Shown here piece after piece: positions 27,165 to 38,747 of a DNA stretch of 64,000 bases (position 1 is the first letter of the stretch; each line of letters opens with the position of its first letter). Under the pieces are notes generated by a model. It did no database searches, was not told where the DNA came from, and saw nothing but the letters and a program-made list of their open reading frames with translations. The DNA is from Halictus rubicundus. Taxonomy: Eukaryota; Arthropoda; Insecta; Hymenoptera; Halictidae. The translations under genes were made by a program, and so were the position numbers. Where the stretch lies: assembly GCF_050948215.1 (NCBI RefSeq), contig NW_027488841.1:234328-298327 (forward strand), written 5' to 3'.

Positions 27165-29196
27165 TATCCTATCCTCTATCCAATCCTCTATCCTATCCTA
27201 TCTTCTATCCTATCCTATCCTCTATCCTATCCAATCCCCTATCCTATCCTCTATCCCATCCTATCCTGTATCCTATCCTATCATCTATCCTCTATCCTAT
27301 CCTATCCTCTATCCTATCAAATCCCCTATCCTATCCTCTATCCTATCCTATCCGGTATCCTATCCAATCCTCTATCCTACCCTATCATCTATCCTCAATC
27401 CTATCCAATCCTCTATCCTATCCATTCCTCTATCCTATCCTATCCTCTATCCAATCCTCAATCCTATCCTATCCTCTATCCTATCCCATCCTCTATCCTA
27501 TCCTATCCTCTATCCTATCCTATCCTCTATCCTATCCTATCCTCTATCCTATCCTATCCTCTATGCTATCCTATCCTCTATCCTCTATCCTATCCTATCC
27601 TCTATCCTATCCTATCCTCTATCCTATCCTATCCTCTATCCGATCCTATCCTCTATCCTATCCTATCCTCTATCCTATCCTATCCTCTATCCTATCCTAT
27701 CCTGTAGCCTATCCAATCCTCAATCCTATCCTATCATCTATCCTCTATCCTATCATCTATCCTCTATCCTATCCAATCCTCTATCCTATCCATTCCTCTA
27801 TCTTATCATATCCTCTATCCTATAATATCCTCTATCCTATCCTATCCTCTATCCAATCCTCTAACCTATCCTATCCTCTATCCTATCCTATCCTCTATCC
27901 AATCCTCTATCCTATCCTATCCTCTATCCTATCCCATCCTCTATCCTATCCTATCCCCTATCCTATCCTATCCTCTATCCTATCCTATCCTCTATCCGAT
28001 CCTATCCTCTATCCTATCCTATCCTCTATCCTATCCTATCCTCTATCCTATCCTATCCTGTATCCTATCCAATCCTCAATCCTATCCTATCATCTATCCT
28101 CTATCCTATCCAATCCTCTATCCTATCCATTCCTCTATCCTATCCTATCCTCTATCCAATCCTCTATCCTATCCTATCCTCTATCCTATCCCATTATCTA
28201 TCCTATCCTATCCTCTATCCTATCCTATCCTCTATCCTATCCTATCCTCTATCCTATCCTATCCTCTATCCTATCCTATCCTCTATGCTATCCTATCCTA
28301 TCCTCTATCCAATCCTCAATCCTATCCTATCCTCTATCCTATCCCATCCTCTATCCTATCCTATCCTCTATCCTATCCTATCCTCTATCCTATCCTATCC
28401 TCTATCCTATCCTATCCTCTATGCTATCCTATCCTCTATCCTCTATCCTATCCTATCCTCTATCCTATCCTATCCTCTATCCTATCCTATCCTCTATCCG
28501 ATCCTATCCTCTATCCTATCCTATCCTCTATCCTATCCTATCCTCTATCCTATCCGATCCTCTATCCTGTATCCTATCCTATCCTCTATCCTATCCTATC
28601 CTCTATCCTATCCTATCCTCTATCCTATCCTATCCTCTATCCTATCCTCTATCCTATCCTCTATCCTATCCTCTATCCTATCCTCTATCCTATCCTATCC
28701 TCTATCCTATCCTGTCCTCTATGCTATCCTATCCTCTATCCTATCCTATCCTCTATCCTATCCAATCCTCTATCCTATCCATTCCTCTGTCCTATCATAT
28801 CCTCTATCCTATCCTATCCTCTATCCTATCCGATCCTCAATCCTATCCTATCCTCTATCCTATCCTATCCTGTCCTCTATCCTATCGTATCCTCTATCCT
28901 ATGCTATCCTCTATCCTATCCTATCCTCTATCCTATCAAATCCCCTATCCTATCCTCTATCCTATCCTATCCTGTATCCTATCCTATCCTCTATCCTATC
29001 CTATCCTCTATCCTATCCTCTATCCTATCCTCTATCCGATCCTATCCTCTATCCTATCCTATCCTCTATCCTATCCTCTATCCTATCCTATCCTCTATCC
29101 TATCCTCTATCCTATCCTCTATCCTATCCTCTATCCTATCCTATCCTCTATCCTATCCTATCCTCTATCCGATCCTATCCTCTATCCTATCCTATC
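27165..29196 (+). repeat. Block recurring near 38.75-41.2 and 49.5-51.6 kb
   Basis: Markers in three copies: CCGGTATCC (27354, 38937, 49650), GTAGCC (27704, 39304, 50000) and TCTAACC after CCAATCC (27861, 39442, 50235). Spacings are 11.58-11.60 and 10.70-10.79 kb. Spacing varies by tens to about a hundred bases, so units have been gained and lost since the copies separated. A CAATCC-CTCAATCC start at 28285 also recurs at 39832. Confidence 0.8.
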
Positions 29197-29462
29197 CTCT
29201 ATCCTATCCAATCCTCTATCCTATCCATTCCTCTGTCCTATCATATCCTCTATCCTATCCTATCCTCTATCCTATCCGATCCTCTATCCTCTATCCTATC
29301 CTATCCTCTATCCTATCCTATCCTCTATGCTATCCTATCCTCTATCCTATCCTATCCTCTATCCTATCCAATCCTCTATCCTATCCATTCCTCTGTCCTA
29401 TCATATCCTCTATCCTATCCTATCCTCTATCCTATCCGATCCTCTATCCTGTATCCTATCCT
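29197..29462 (+). repeat. D doublet (160-bp tandem pair), reference copy
   Basis: Two D cassettes 160 bp apart. The first ends CCGATCCTC then a TATCCTC short unit; the second ends CCGATCCTC then TATCCTG. The same pair, with the same difference in endings, starts modules 2 to 5 at 32780/32940, 51611/51771, 56146/56306 and 61523/61683. Single or differently spaced D cassettes lie at 6994, 7440, 18991, 21493, 28781, 40571, 40801, 41485 and 51306. Confidence 0.85.
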
Positions 29463-29933
29463 ATCCCCTATCCGATCCTATCCTCTATCCTATCCTATCC
29501 TCTATCCTATCCTCTATCCTATCCTCTAACCTATCCTATCCTCTATCCTATCCTATCCTCTATGCTATCCTATCCTCTATCCTATCCTCTATCCTATCCT
29601 CTATCCTATCCTCTATCCTATCCTATCCTCTATCCTATCCTATCCCCTATGCTATCCTATCCTCTATCCTATCCTATCCTCTATCCTATCCATTCCGCTA
29701 TCCTATCCTATCCTCTATCCTATCCTATCCTCTATCCTATCCTATCCTCTATCCTATCCTATCCTCTATCCTATCCTATCCTCTATCCTCTATCCTCTAT
29801 CCTATCCTATCCTCTATCTGATGCTATCCTCTATCCTATCCTATCCTCTATCCTATCCTATCCTCTATCCTATCCTATCCTCTATCCTATCCTATCCTCT
29901 ATCCTATCATATCCTCTATCCTATCCTATCCTC

Positions 29934-29967
29934 TATACTATTATATCCTCTATCCGACCCTGTCCTC
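29934..29967 (+). repeat. K1 element (TATACTATTATATCCTC plus CCGACCC unit), reference copy
   Basis: An AT-richer unit followed by a CCGACCC unit. Copies: 29934, 33487, 52330, 56858 and 62165, one per module. K2 uses the same first unit but is followed by CCGATCC: 30909, 34462, 42275, 44781, 53305, 57612 and 63140. A unit differing only in TATCC for TATAC lies at 34646 and 35187. Confidence 0.88.
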
Positions 29968-31659
29968 TATCCTATCCTATCCTCTATCCTATCCTATCCT
30001 CTATCCTATCCTATCCTCTATCCTATCCTATCCTCTATCCTATCCCATCCTCTATCCTATCCTATCCTCTATCCTATCCTATCCTCTATCCTATCCTATC
30101 TTCTATCCTACCCTATCATCTATCCTATCAAATCCCCTATCCTATCCTCTATCCTATCCTATCCTCTATCCTATCCTATCCTCTATCCTCTATCCTATCC
30201 TATCCTCTATCCTATCCTATCCTCTATCCTATCCTATCCTCTATCCTATCCTATCCTCTATCCTATCCTATCCTCTATCCTATCCTATCTTCTATCCTAT
30301 CCTATCCTCTATCCTATCCTATCCTCTATCCTATCCCATCCTCTATCCTATCCTATCCTCTATCCTATCCTATCCTCTATCCTATCCCATCCTCTATCCT
30401 ATCCTATCCTCTATCCTATCCTATCCTCTATCCTATTCTATCCTCTATCCTATCCTATCCTCTATGCTATCCTATCCTCTAACCTATCCTATCCTCTATC
30501 CTATCCTATCCTCTATCCTATCCTATCCTCTATCCTATCCTATCCTCTATCCTATCCTATCCTCTATCCTATCCTATCCTCTATCCTATCCTATCCTGTA
30601 TCCTATCCAATCCTCAATCCTATCCTATCATCTATCCTCTATCCTATCCAATCCTCTATCCTATCCATTCCTCTATCCTATCCTATCCTCTATCCTATCC
30701 TATCCTCTATCCTATCCTATCCTCTATCCTATCCTATCCTCTATCCTATCCTATCCTCTATCCTCTATCCTCTATCCTATCCTATCCTCTATCCGATCCT
30801 ATCCTCTATCCTATCCTATCCTCTATCCTATCCTATCCTCTATCCTATCCTATCCTCTATCCTATCCTATCCTCTATCCTATCATATCCTCTATCCTATC
30901 CTATCCTCTATACTATTATATCCTCTATCCGATCCTATCCTCTATCCTATCCTATCCTCTATCCTATCGTATCCTCTATCCTATCCTATCCTCTATCCTA
31001 TTCTATCCTCTATCCTATCCTATCCTCTATCCTGTCCTATGCTCTATCCTATCCTATCGTCTATCCTATCCTCTATCCTATCCTCTCCTCTATCCTATCC
31101 TATCCTCTATCCTATCCCATCCTCTATCCTATCCTATCCTCTATCCTATCCTATCCTCTATCCTATCCTATCTTCTATCCTACCCTATCATCTATCCTAT
31201 CAAATCCCCTATCCTATCCTCTATCCTATCCTATCCTCTATCCTATCCTATCTTCTATCCTATCCTATCCTCTATCCTATCAAAACCCCTACCCTATCCT
31301 CTGTCCTATCCTATCCTCTATCCTATCCTATCCTCTATCCTCTATCCTATCCTATCCTCTATCCTATCTTATCCTCTATCCTATCCTATCCTCTATCCTA
31401 TCCTATCCCCTATCCTATCCTCTATCCTATCCTATCATCTATCCTCTATCCTATCCTATCTTCTATCCTATCCTATCCTCTATCCTATCAAATCCCCTAT
31501 CCTATCCTCTATCCTATCCTATCATCTATCCTCTATCCTATCCAATCCTCTATCCTATCCTATCCTCTATCCTATCAAATCCCCTATCCTATCCTCTGTC
31601 CTGTCCTATCCTCTATCCTATCCTATCCTCTATCCTATCCTATCCTCTATCCTATCCTA

Positions 31660-31800
31660 TCGTCTATCCTATCCTCTATCCTATCCTATACTCTATCCTA
31701 TCCTATCCTCGATCCTATCCTATCCTCAATCCTATCCTTTCCTGTATCCTATCCAATCCTGTATCCTATCCTGTCCTCTATTCTATCCTACCCTCTATCC
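31660..31800 (+). repeat. L element, reference copy
   Basis: Order of variants: a TATCGTC unit, a TATACTC unit, a unit ending CTCGATCC or CTCCATCC, CTCAATCC or CTCAAACC, CTTTCCTG, CCAATCCTG, then in most copies CTGTCC and TATTCTATCC-TACCCTC. Fourteen copies, at 31738, 31954, 32441, 54151, 54367, 54854, 55806, 58458, 58674, 59161, 59998, 60214, 60515 and 63986 (position of TTT). The CTCAAACC form is always the one 216 bp after its predecessor. Confidence 0.85.
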
Positions 31801-32749
31801 TATCCTATCCTCTATCCTATCCTATCCTCTATCCTATCCTATGCTCTATCCTATCCTATCCTCTATCCTATCCTATCGTCTATCCTATCCTCTATCCTAT
31901 CCTATACTCTATCCTATCCTATCCTCCATCCTATCCTATCCTCAAACCTATCCTTTCCTGTATCCTATCCAATCCTGTATCCTATCCTATCCTCTATCCT
32001 ATCCTATCTTCTATCCTATCCTATCCTCTATCCTATCCTATCCTCTATCCTATCCTGTCCTCTATCCTATCCTATCTTCTATCCTATCCTATCCTCTATC
32101 CTATCCTATCCCCTATCCTATCCTCTATCCTATTCTATCATCTATCCTCTATCCTATCCTATCTTCTATCCTATCCTATCCTCTATCCTATCAAATCCCC
32201 TATCCTATCCTCTATCCTATCCTATCATCTATCCTCTATCCTATCCAATCCTCTATCCTATCCTATCCTCTATCCTATCAAATCCCCTATCCTATCCTCT
32301 GTCCTATCCTATCCTCTATCCTATCCTATCCTCTATCCTATCCTATCCTCTATCCTATCCTATCGTCTATCCTATCCTCTATCCTATCCTATACTCTATC
32401 CTATCCTATCCTCCATCCTATCCTATCCTCAATCCTATCCTTTCCTGTATCCTATCCAATCCTGTATCCTATCCTGTCCTCTATTCTATCCTACCCTCTA
32501 TCCTATCCTATCCTCTATCCTATCCGATCCTCTATCCTCTATCCTATCCTATCCTGTATCCTATCCTATCCTCTATCCTATCCTATCCTCTATCCTATCC
32601 TCTATCCGATCCTATCCTCTATCCTATCCTATCCTCTATCCTATCCTCTATCCTATCCTCTATCCTATCCTCTATCCTATCCTCTATCCTATCCTATCCT
32701 CTATCCTATCCTATCCTCTATGCTATCCTATCCTCTATCCTATCCTATC

Positions 32750-35240
32750 CTCTATCCTATCCAATCCTCTATCCTATCCATTCCTCTGTCCTATCATATC
32801 CTCTATCCTATCCTATCCTCTATCCTATCCGATCCTCTATCCTCTATCCTATCCTATCCTCTATCCTATCCTATCCTCTATGCTATCCTATCCTCTATCC
32901 TATCCTATCCTCTATCCTATCCAATCCTCTATCCTATCCATTCCTCTGTCCTATCATATCCTCTATCCTATCCTATCCTCTATCCTATCCGATCCTCTAT
33001 CCTGTATCCTATCCTATCCCCTATCCGATCCTATCCTCTATCCTATCCTATCCTCTATCCTATCCTCTATCCTATCCTCTATCCTATCCTATCCTCTATC
33101 CTATCCTATCCTCTATGCTATCCTATCCTCTATCCTATCCTCTATCCTATCCTCTATCCTATCCTCTATCCTATCCTATCCTCTATCCTATCCTATCCCC
33201 TATGCTATCCTATCCTCTATCCTATCCTATCCTCTATCCTATCCTATCCTCTATCCTATCCTATCCTCTATCCTATCCTATCCTCTATCCTATCCTATCC
33301 TCTATCCTATCCTATCCTCTATCCTATCCTATCCTCTATCCTCTATCCTCTATCCTATCCTATCCTCTATCCGATGCTATCCTCTATCCTATCCTATCCT
33401 CTATCCTATCCTATCCTCTATCCTATCCTATCCTCTATCCTATCCTATCCTCTATCCTATCATATCCTCTATCCTATCCTATCCTCTATACTATTATATC
33501 CTCTATCCGACCCTATCCTCTATCCTATCCTATCCTCTATCCTATCCTATCCTCTATCCTATCCTATCCTCTATCCTATCCTATCCTCTATCCTATCCCA
33601 TCCTCTATCCTATCCTATCCTCTATCCTATCCTATCCTCTATCCTATCCTATCTTCTATCCTACCCTATCATCTATCCTATCAAATCCCCTATCCTATCC
33701 TCTATCCTATCCTATCCTCTATCCTATCCTATCCTCTATCCTCTATCCTATCCTATCCTCTATCCTATCCTATCCTCTATCCTATCCTATCCTCTATCCT
33801 ATCCTATCCTCTATCCTATCCTATCCTCTATCCTATCCTATCTTCTATCCTATCCTATCCTCTATCCTATCCTATCCTCTATCCTATCCCATCCTCTATC
33901 CTATCCTATCCTCTATCCTATCCTATCCTCTATCCTATCCCATCCTCTATCCTATCCTATCCTCTATCCTATCCTATCCTCTATCCTATTCTATCCTCTA
34001 TCCTATCCTATCCTCTATGCTATCCTATCCTCTAACCTATCCTATCCTCTATCCTATCCTATCCTCTATCCTATCCTATCCTCTATCCTATCCTATCCTC
34101 TATCCTATCCTATCCTCTATCCTATCCTATCCTCTATCCTATCCTATCCTGTATCCTATCCAATCCTCAATCCTATCCTATCATCTATCCTCTATCCTAT
34201 CCAATCCTCTATCCTATCCATTCCTCTATCCTATCCTATCCTCTATCCTATCCTATCCTCTATCCTATCCTATCCTCTATCCTATCCTATCCTCTATCCT
34301 ATCCTATCCTCTATCCTCTATCCTCTATCCTATCCTATCCTCTATCCGATCCTATCCTCTATCCTATCCTATCCTCTATCCTATCCTATCCTCTATCCTA
34401 TCCTATCCTCTATCCTATCCTATCCTCTATCCTATCATATCCTCTATCCTATCCTATCCTCTATACTATTATATCCTCTATCCGATCCTATCCTCTATCC
34501 TATCCTGTCCTCTATCCTATCCTATCCTCTATCCTCTATCCTCTATCCTATCCTATCCTCTATCCGATCCTATCCTCTATCCTATCCTATCCTCTATCCT
34601 ATCCTATCCTCTATCCTATCATATCCTCTATCCTATCCTATCCTCTATCCTATTATATCCTCTATCCGATCCTATCCTCTATCCTATCCTATCCTCTATC
34701 CTATCCTATCCTCTATCCTATCCTATCCTCTATCCTATCCTATCCTCTATCCTATCCTATCTTCTATCCTACCCTATCATCTATCCTATCAAATCCCCTA
34801 TCCTATCCTCTATCCTATCCTATCCTCTATCCTATCCTATCCTCCATCCTATCCTATCCTCTATCCTATCCTATCCTCTATCCTATCCTATCCTCTATCC
34901 TATCCTATCCTCTATCCTATCCTATCCTCTATCCTATCCTATCCTCTATCCTATCCTAACCTCTATCCTATCCTATCCTCTATCCTATCCTATCTTCTAT
35001 CCTATCCTATCCTCTATCCTATCCTATCCTCTATCCTATCCTATCCTCTATCCTATCCTATCCTATCCTCTATCCTCTATCCTCTATCCTATCCTATCCT
35101 CTATCCGATCCTATCCTCTATCCTATCCTATCCTCTATCCTAACCTATCCTCTATCCTATCATATCCTCTATCCTATCCTATCCTCTATCCTATTATATC
35201 CTCTATCCGATCCTATCCTCTATCCTATCCTATCCTCTAT
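32750..35240 (+). repeat. D-K1-K2 module 2, cut off after K2
   Basis: D doublet (32780, 32940), K1 (33487) and K2 (34462) repeat module 1 at 3553 bp. Agreement stops near 34500, soon after K2, so there is no L series. The rest holds two TATCCTATTATATCCTC units (34646 and 35187), which are one base from both K and from a plausible ancestor, each followed by a CCGATCC unit. Confidence 0.82.
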
Positions 35241-35831
35241 CCTATCCTATCCTCTATCCTATCGTATCCTCTATCCTATCCTATCCTCTATCCTATCCAA
35301 TCCTCAATCCTATCCTATCTTCTATCCTATCCTATCCTCTATCCTATCAAATCCCCTATCCTATCCTCTATCCTATCCTATCCTGTATCCTATCCAATCC
35401 TCAATCCTATCCTATCATCTATCCTCTATCCTATCCAATCCTCTATCCTATCCAATCCTCTATCCTATCATATCCTCTATCCTATAATATCCTCTATCCT
35501 ATCCTATCCTCTATCCAATCCTCTAACCTATCCTATCCTCTATCCTATCCTATCCTCTATCCAATCCTCTATCCTATCCTATCCTCTATCCTATCCTATC
35601 CTCTATCCTATCCTATCCTCTATCCTATCCTATCCTCTATCCTATCCTATCCTCTATCCTATCCTATCTTCTATCCTATCCTATCCTCTATCCTATCAAA
35701 TCCCCTATCCTATCCTCTATCCTATCCTATCCTGTATCCTATCCAATCCTCAATCCTATCATATCATCTATCCTCTATCCTATCCTATCCTCTATCCTAT
35801 CCTATCCTCTATCCTATCCTATCCAATCCCC
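35241..35831 (+). repeat. Transitional stretch before trio B
   Basis: Near-consensus units with two CAAATCCCC groups (about 35347 and 35697) and a CCAATCC-TCTAACC unit (about 35520). Its order resembles 10.4-10.6 and 14.0-14.2 kb more than either neighbour, so it is probably an older copy of that family. Confidence 0.6.
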
Positions 35832-35945
35832 TATCCTATGCTCTATCCTATCCTACCCTCTATAATATCGTATACTCTATCATATCCTATCCTCTATCCT
35901 ATAATATCATCTATCCGTTCCTATTCTCTATCCTAACCTATTCTC
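35832..35945 (+). repeat. J block, copy 11 (trio B, first)
   Basis: Reads as copy 8, 11527 bp downstream. Confidence 0.9.
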
Positions 35946-36980
35946 TATCCTATCCTCTATCCAATCCTCTATCCTATCCTATCTTCTATCCTATCCTATC
36001 CTCTATCCTATCAAATCCCCTATCCTATCCTCTATCCTATCCTATCCCCTATCCTATCCTATCCTCTATGCTATCCTATCCTCTATCCTCTATCCTATCC
36101 TATCCTCTATCCTATCCTATCCTCTATCCTATCCTATCCTCTATCCGATCCTATCCTCTATCCTATCCTATCCTCTATCCTATCCTATCCTCTATCCTAT
36201 CCTATCCTGTAGCCTATCCAATCCTCAATCCTATCCTATCTTCTATCCTATCCTATCCTCTATCCTATCAAATCCCCTATCCTATCCTCTATCCTATCCT
36301 ATCCTGTATCCTATCCAATCCTCAATCCTATCCTATCATCTATCCTCTATCCTATCCAATCCTCTATCCTATCCAATCCTCTATCCTATCCTATCCTCTA
36401 TCCTATCCTATCCTCTATCCAATCCTCTATCCTATCCTATCCTCTATCCTATCCCATCCTCTATCCTATCCTATCCTCTATCCTATCCTATCCTCTATCC
36501 TATCCTATCCTCTATCCTATCCTATCCTCTATCCGATCCTATCCTCTATCCTATCCTATCCTCTATCCTATCCTATCCTCTATCCTATCCAATCCTCAAT
36601 CCTATCCTATCATCTATCCTCTATCCTATCCAATCCTCTATCCTATCCATTCCTCTATCCAATCCTCTATCCTATCCATTCCTCTATCCTATCCTATCCT
36701 CTATCCAATCCTCTATCCTATCCTATCCTCTATCCTATCCCATCCTCTATCCTATCCTATCCTCTATCCTATCCTATCCTCTATCCGATCCTATCCTCTA
36801 TCATATCCTATCCTCTATCCTATCCGATCCTCTATCCTATTCTATGCTCTATCCTATCCTATCCTCTATCCTTTCCTATCTTCTATCCTACCCTATCATC
36901 TATCCTCAAGTCTATCCTTTCCAGTATCCTATCCAATCCGCTATCCTATCCTATCCTCTATCCTATCCTATCCAATCCCC

Positions 36981-37094
36981 TATCCTATACTCTATCATAT
37001 CCTACCCTCTATAATATCGTATACTCTATCATATCCTATCCTCTATCCTATAATATCATCTATCCGTTCCTATTCTCTATCCTAACCTATTCTC
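36981..37094 (+). repeat. J block, copy 12 (trio B, second)
   Basis: Shares TATACTC and TATCATATCC with copy 9, 11566 bp downstream. Just after it CTGTCC replaces CTATCC (about 37108). Confidence 0.9.
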
Positions 37095-38633
37095 TATCCT
37101 ATCCTCTGTCCAATCCTCTATCCTATCCTATCTTCTATCCTATCCTATCCTCTATCCTATCAAATCCCCTATCCTATCCTCTATCCCATCCTATCCTGTA
37201 TCCTATCCAATCCTCAATCCTATCCTATCATCTATCCTCTATCCTATCCTATCCTCTATCCTATCAAATCCCCTATCCTATCCTCTATCCTATCCTATCC
37301 TGTATCCTATCCAATCCTCTATCCTATCCTATCCTCTATGCTATCCTATCCTCTATCCTCTATCCTATCCTATCCTCTATCCTATCCTATCCTCTATCCT
37401 ATCCTATCCTCTATCCTATCCTATCCTCTATCCTATCCTATCCTCTATCCGATCGTATCCTCTATCCTATCCTATCCTCTATCCTATCCTATCCTCTATC
37501 CTATCCTATCCTGTATCCTATCCAATCCTCAATCCTGTCCTATCATCTATCCTCTATCCTATCCAATCCTCTATCCTATCCATTCGTCTATCCTATCATA
37601 TCCTCTATCCTATAATATCCTCTATCCTATCCTATTCTCTATCCTATCTTTTCATCTATCCTCAAGTCTATCCTTTCCTGTATCCTATCCAATCCTCTAT
37701 CCTATCCTATCCTCTATCGTATCGTATCCTCTATCCTATCCTATCTTCTATCCTATCCTATCCTCTATCCTATCAAATCCCCTATCCTATCCTCTATCCT
37801 ATCCTATCCTCTATCCTATCCTATCCTCTATCCTATCCTATCCTCTATCCTATCCTATCCTCTATCCTATCCTATCCTCTATCCTATCCTATCCTCTATC
37901 CTATCCTAACTTCTATCCTATCCTATCCTCTATCCTATCAAATCCCCTATCCTATCCTCTATCCTATCCTATCCTGTATCCTATCCAATCCTCAATCCTA
38001 TCCTGTCATCTATCCTCTATCCTATCCTATCCTCTATCCTATCCTATCCTCTATCCCATCCTATCCTCTATCCTATCCTATCCTCTATCCTATCCTATCC
38101 TCTATCCTATCCTATCCTCTATCCTATCCTATCTTCTATCCTATCCTATCCTCTATCCTATCAAATCCCCTATCCTATCCTCTATCCTATCCTATCCTGT
38201 ATCCTATCCAATCCTCAATCCTATCCTGTCATCTATCCTCTATCCTATCCTATCCTCTATCCTATCCTATCCTCTATCCCATCCTATCCTCTATCCTATC
38301 CTATCCTCTATCCTATCCTAACTTCTATCCTATCCTTATCTCTATCCTATCCTATCCTCTATCCTATCCTATCCTCTATCCTATCCTATCCTCTATCCTA
38401 TATCCTATCCTATCCTCTATGCTAGCCTATCCTCTATCCTATCCTATCCTCTATCCTATCCTATCCTCTATCCTATCCTATCCTCTATCCTATTCTATGC
38501 TCTATCCTATCCTATCCTCTATCCTATCCTATCTTCTATCCTACCCTATCATCTATCCTCAAGTCTATCCTTTCCTGTATCTTATCCAATCCGCTATCCT
38601 ATCCTATCCTCTATCCTATCCTATCCAATCCCC

Positions 38634-38747
38634 TATCCTATTCTCTATCCTATCCTACCCTCTATAATATCGTATAATCTATCATATCCTATCCTCTATC
38701 CTATAATATCATCTATCCGTTCCTATTCTCTATCCTAACCTATTCTC
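38634..38747 (+). repeat. J block, copy 13 (trio B, third)
   Basis: Shares TATTCTC and GTATAATC with copy 10. Confidence 0.9.

Larger units (their letters stand above)
29197..32749 (+). repeat. D-K1-K2-L module 1 (3553 bp)
   Basis: Order: D doublet (CCATTCCTCTG at 29227 and 29387, 160 bp apart), K1 (TATACTATTATATCCTC at 29934, followed by a CCGACCC unit), K2 (same unit at 30909, followed by CCGATCC), a CAAAACCCC unit (31281), then three L elements. L is recognised by CTTTCCTG-TATCCTATCCAATCCTG, at 31738, 31954 and 32441. The 3553-bp spacing to module 2 is exactly 209 units of 17 bp. K1 here carries a private change, CCGACCCTGTCC. Confidence 0.87.
35832..38747 (+). repeat. Block with three J copies (trio B)
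   Basis: J blocks at 35832, 36981 and 38634, spacings 1149 and 1653. This matches trio A marker for marker at 11527 bp on the left, 11566 from the second J block on, and about 11583 just past the right end; each step is made of whole pentamers and units. A CCTAACTTC unit at about 37914 replaces CCTATCTTC of trio A, and CCTAACTTC near 38320 replaces CCTAACCTC. Confidence 0.87.
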
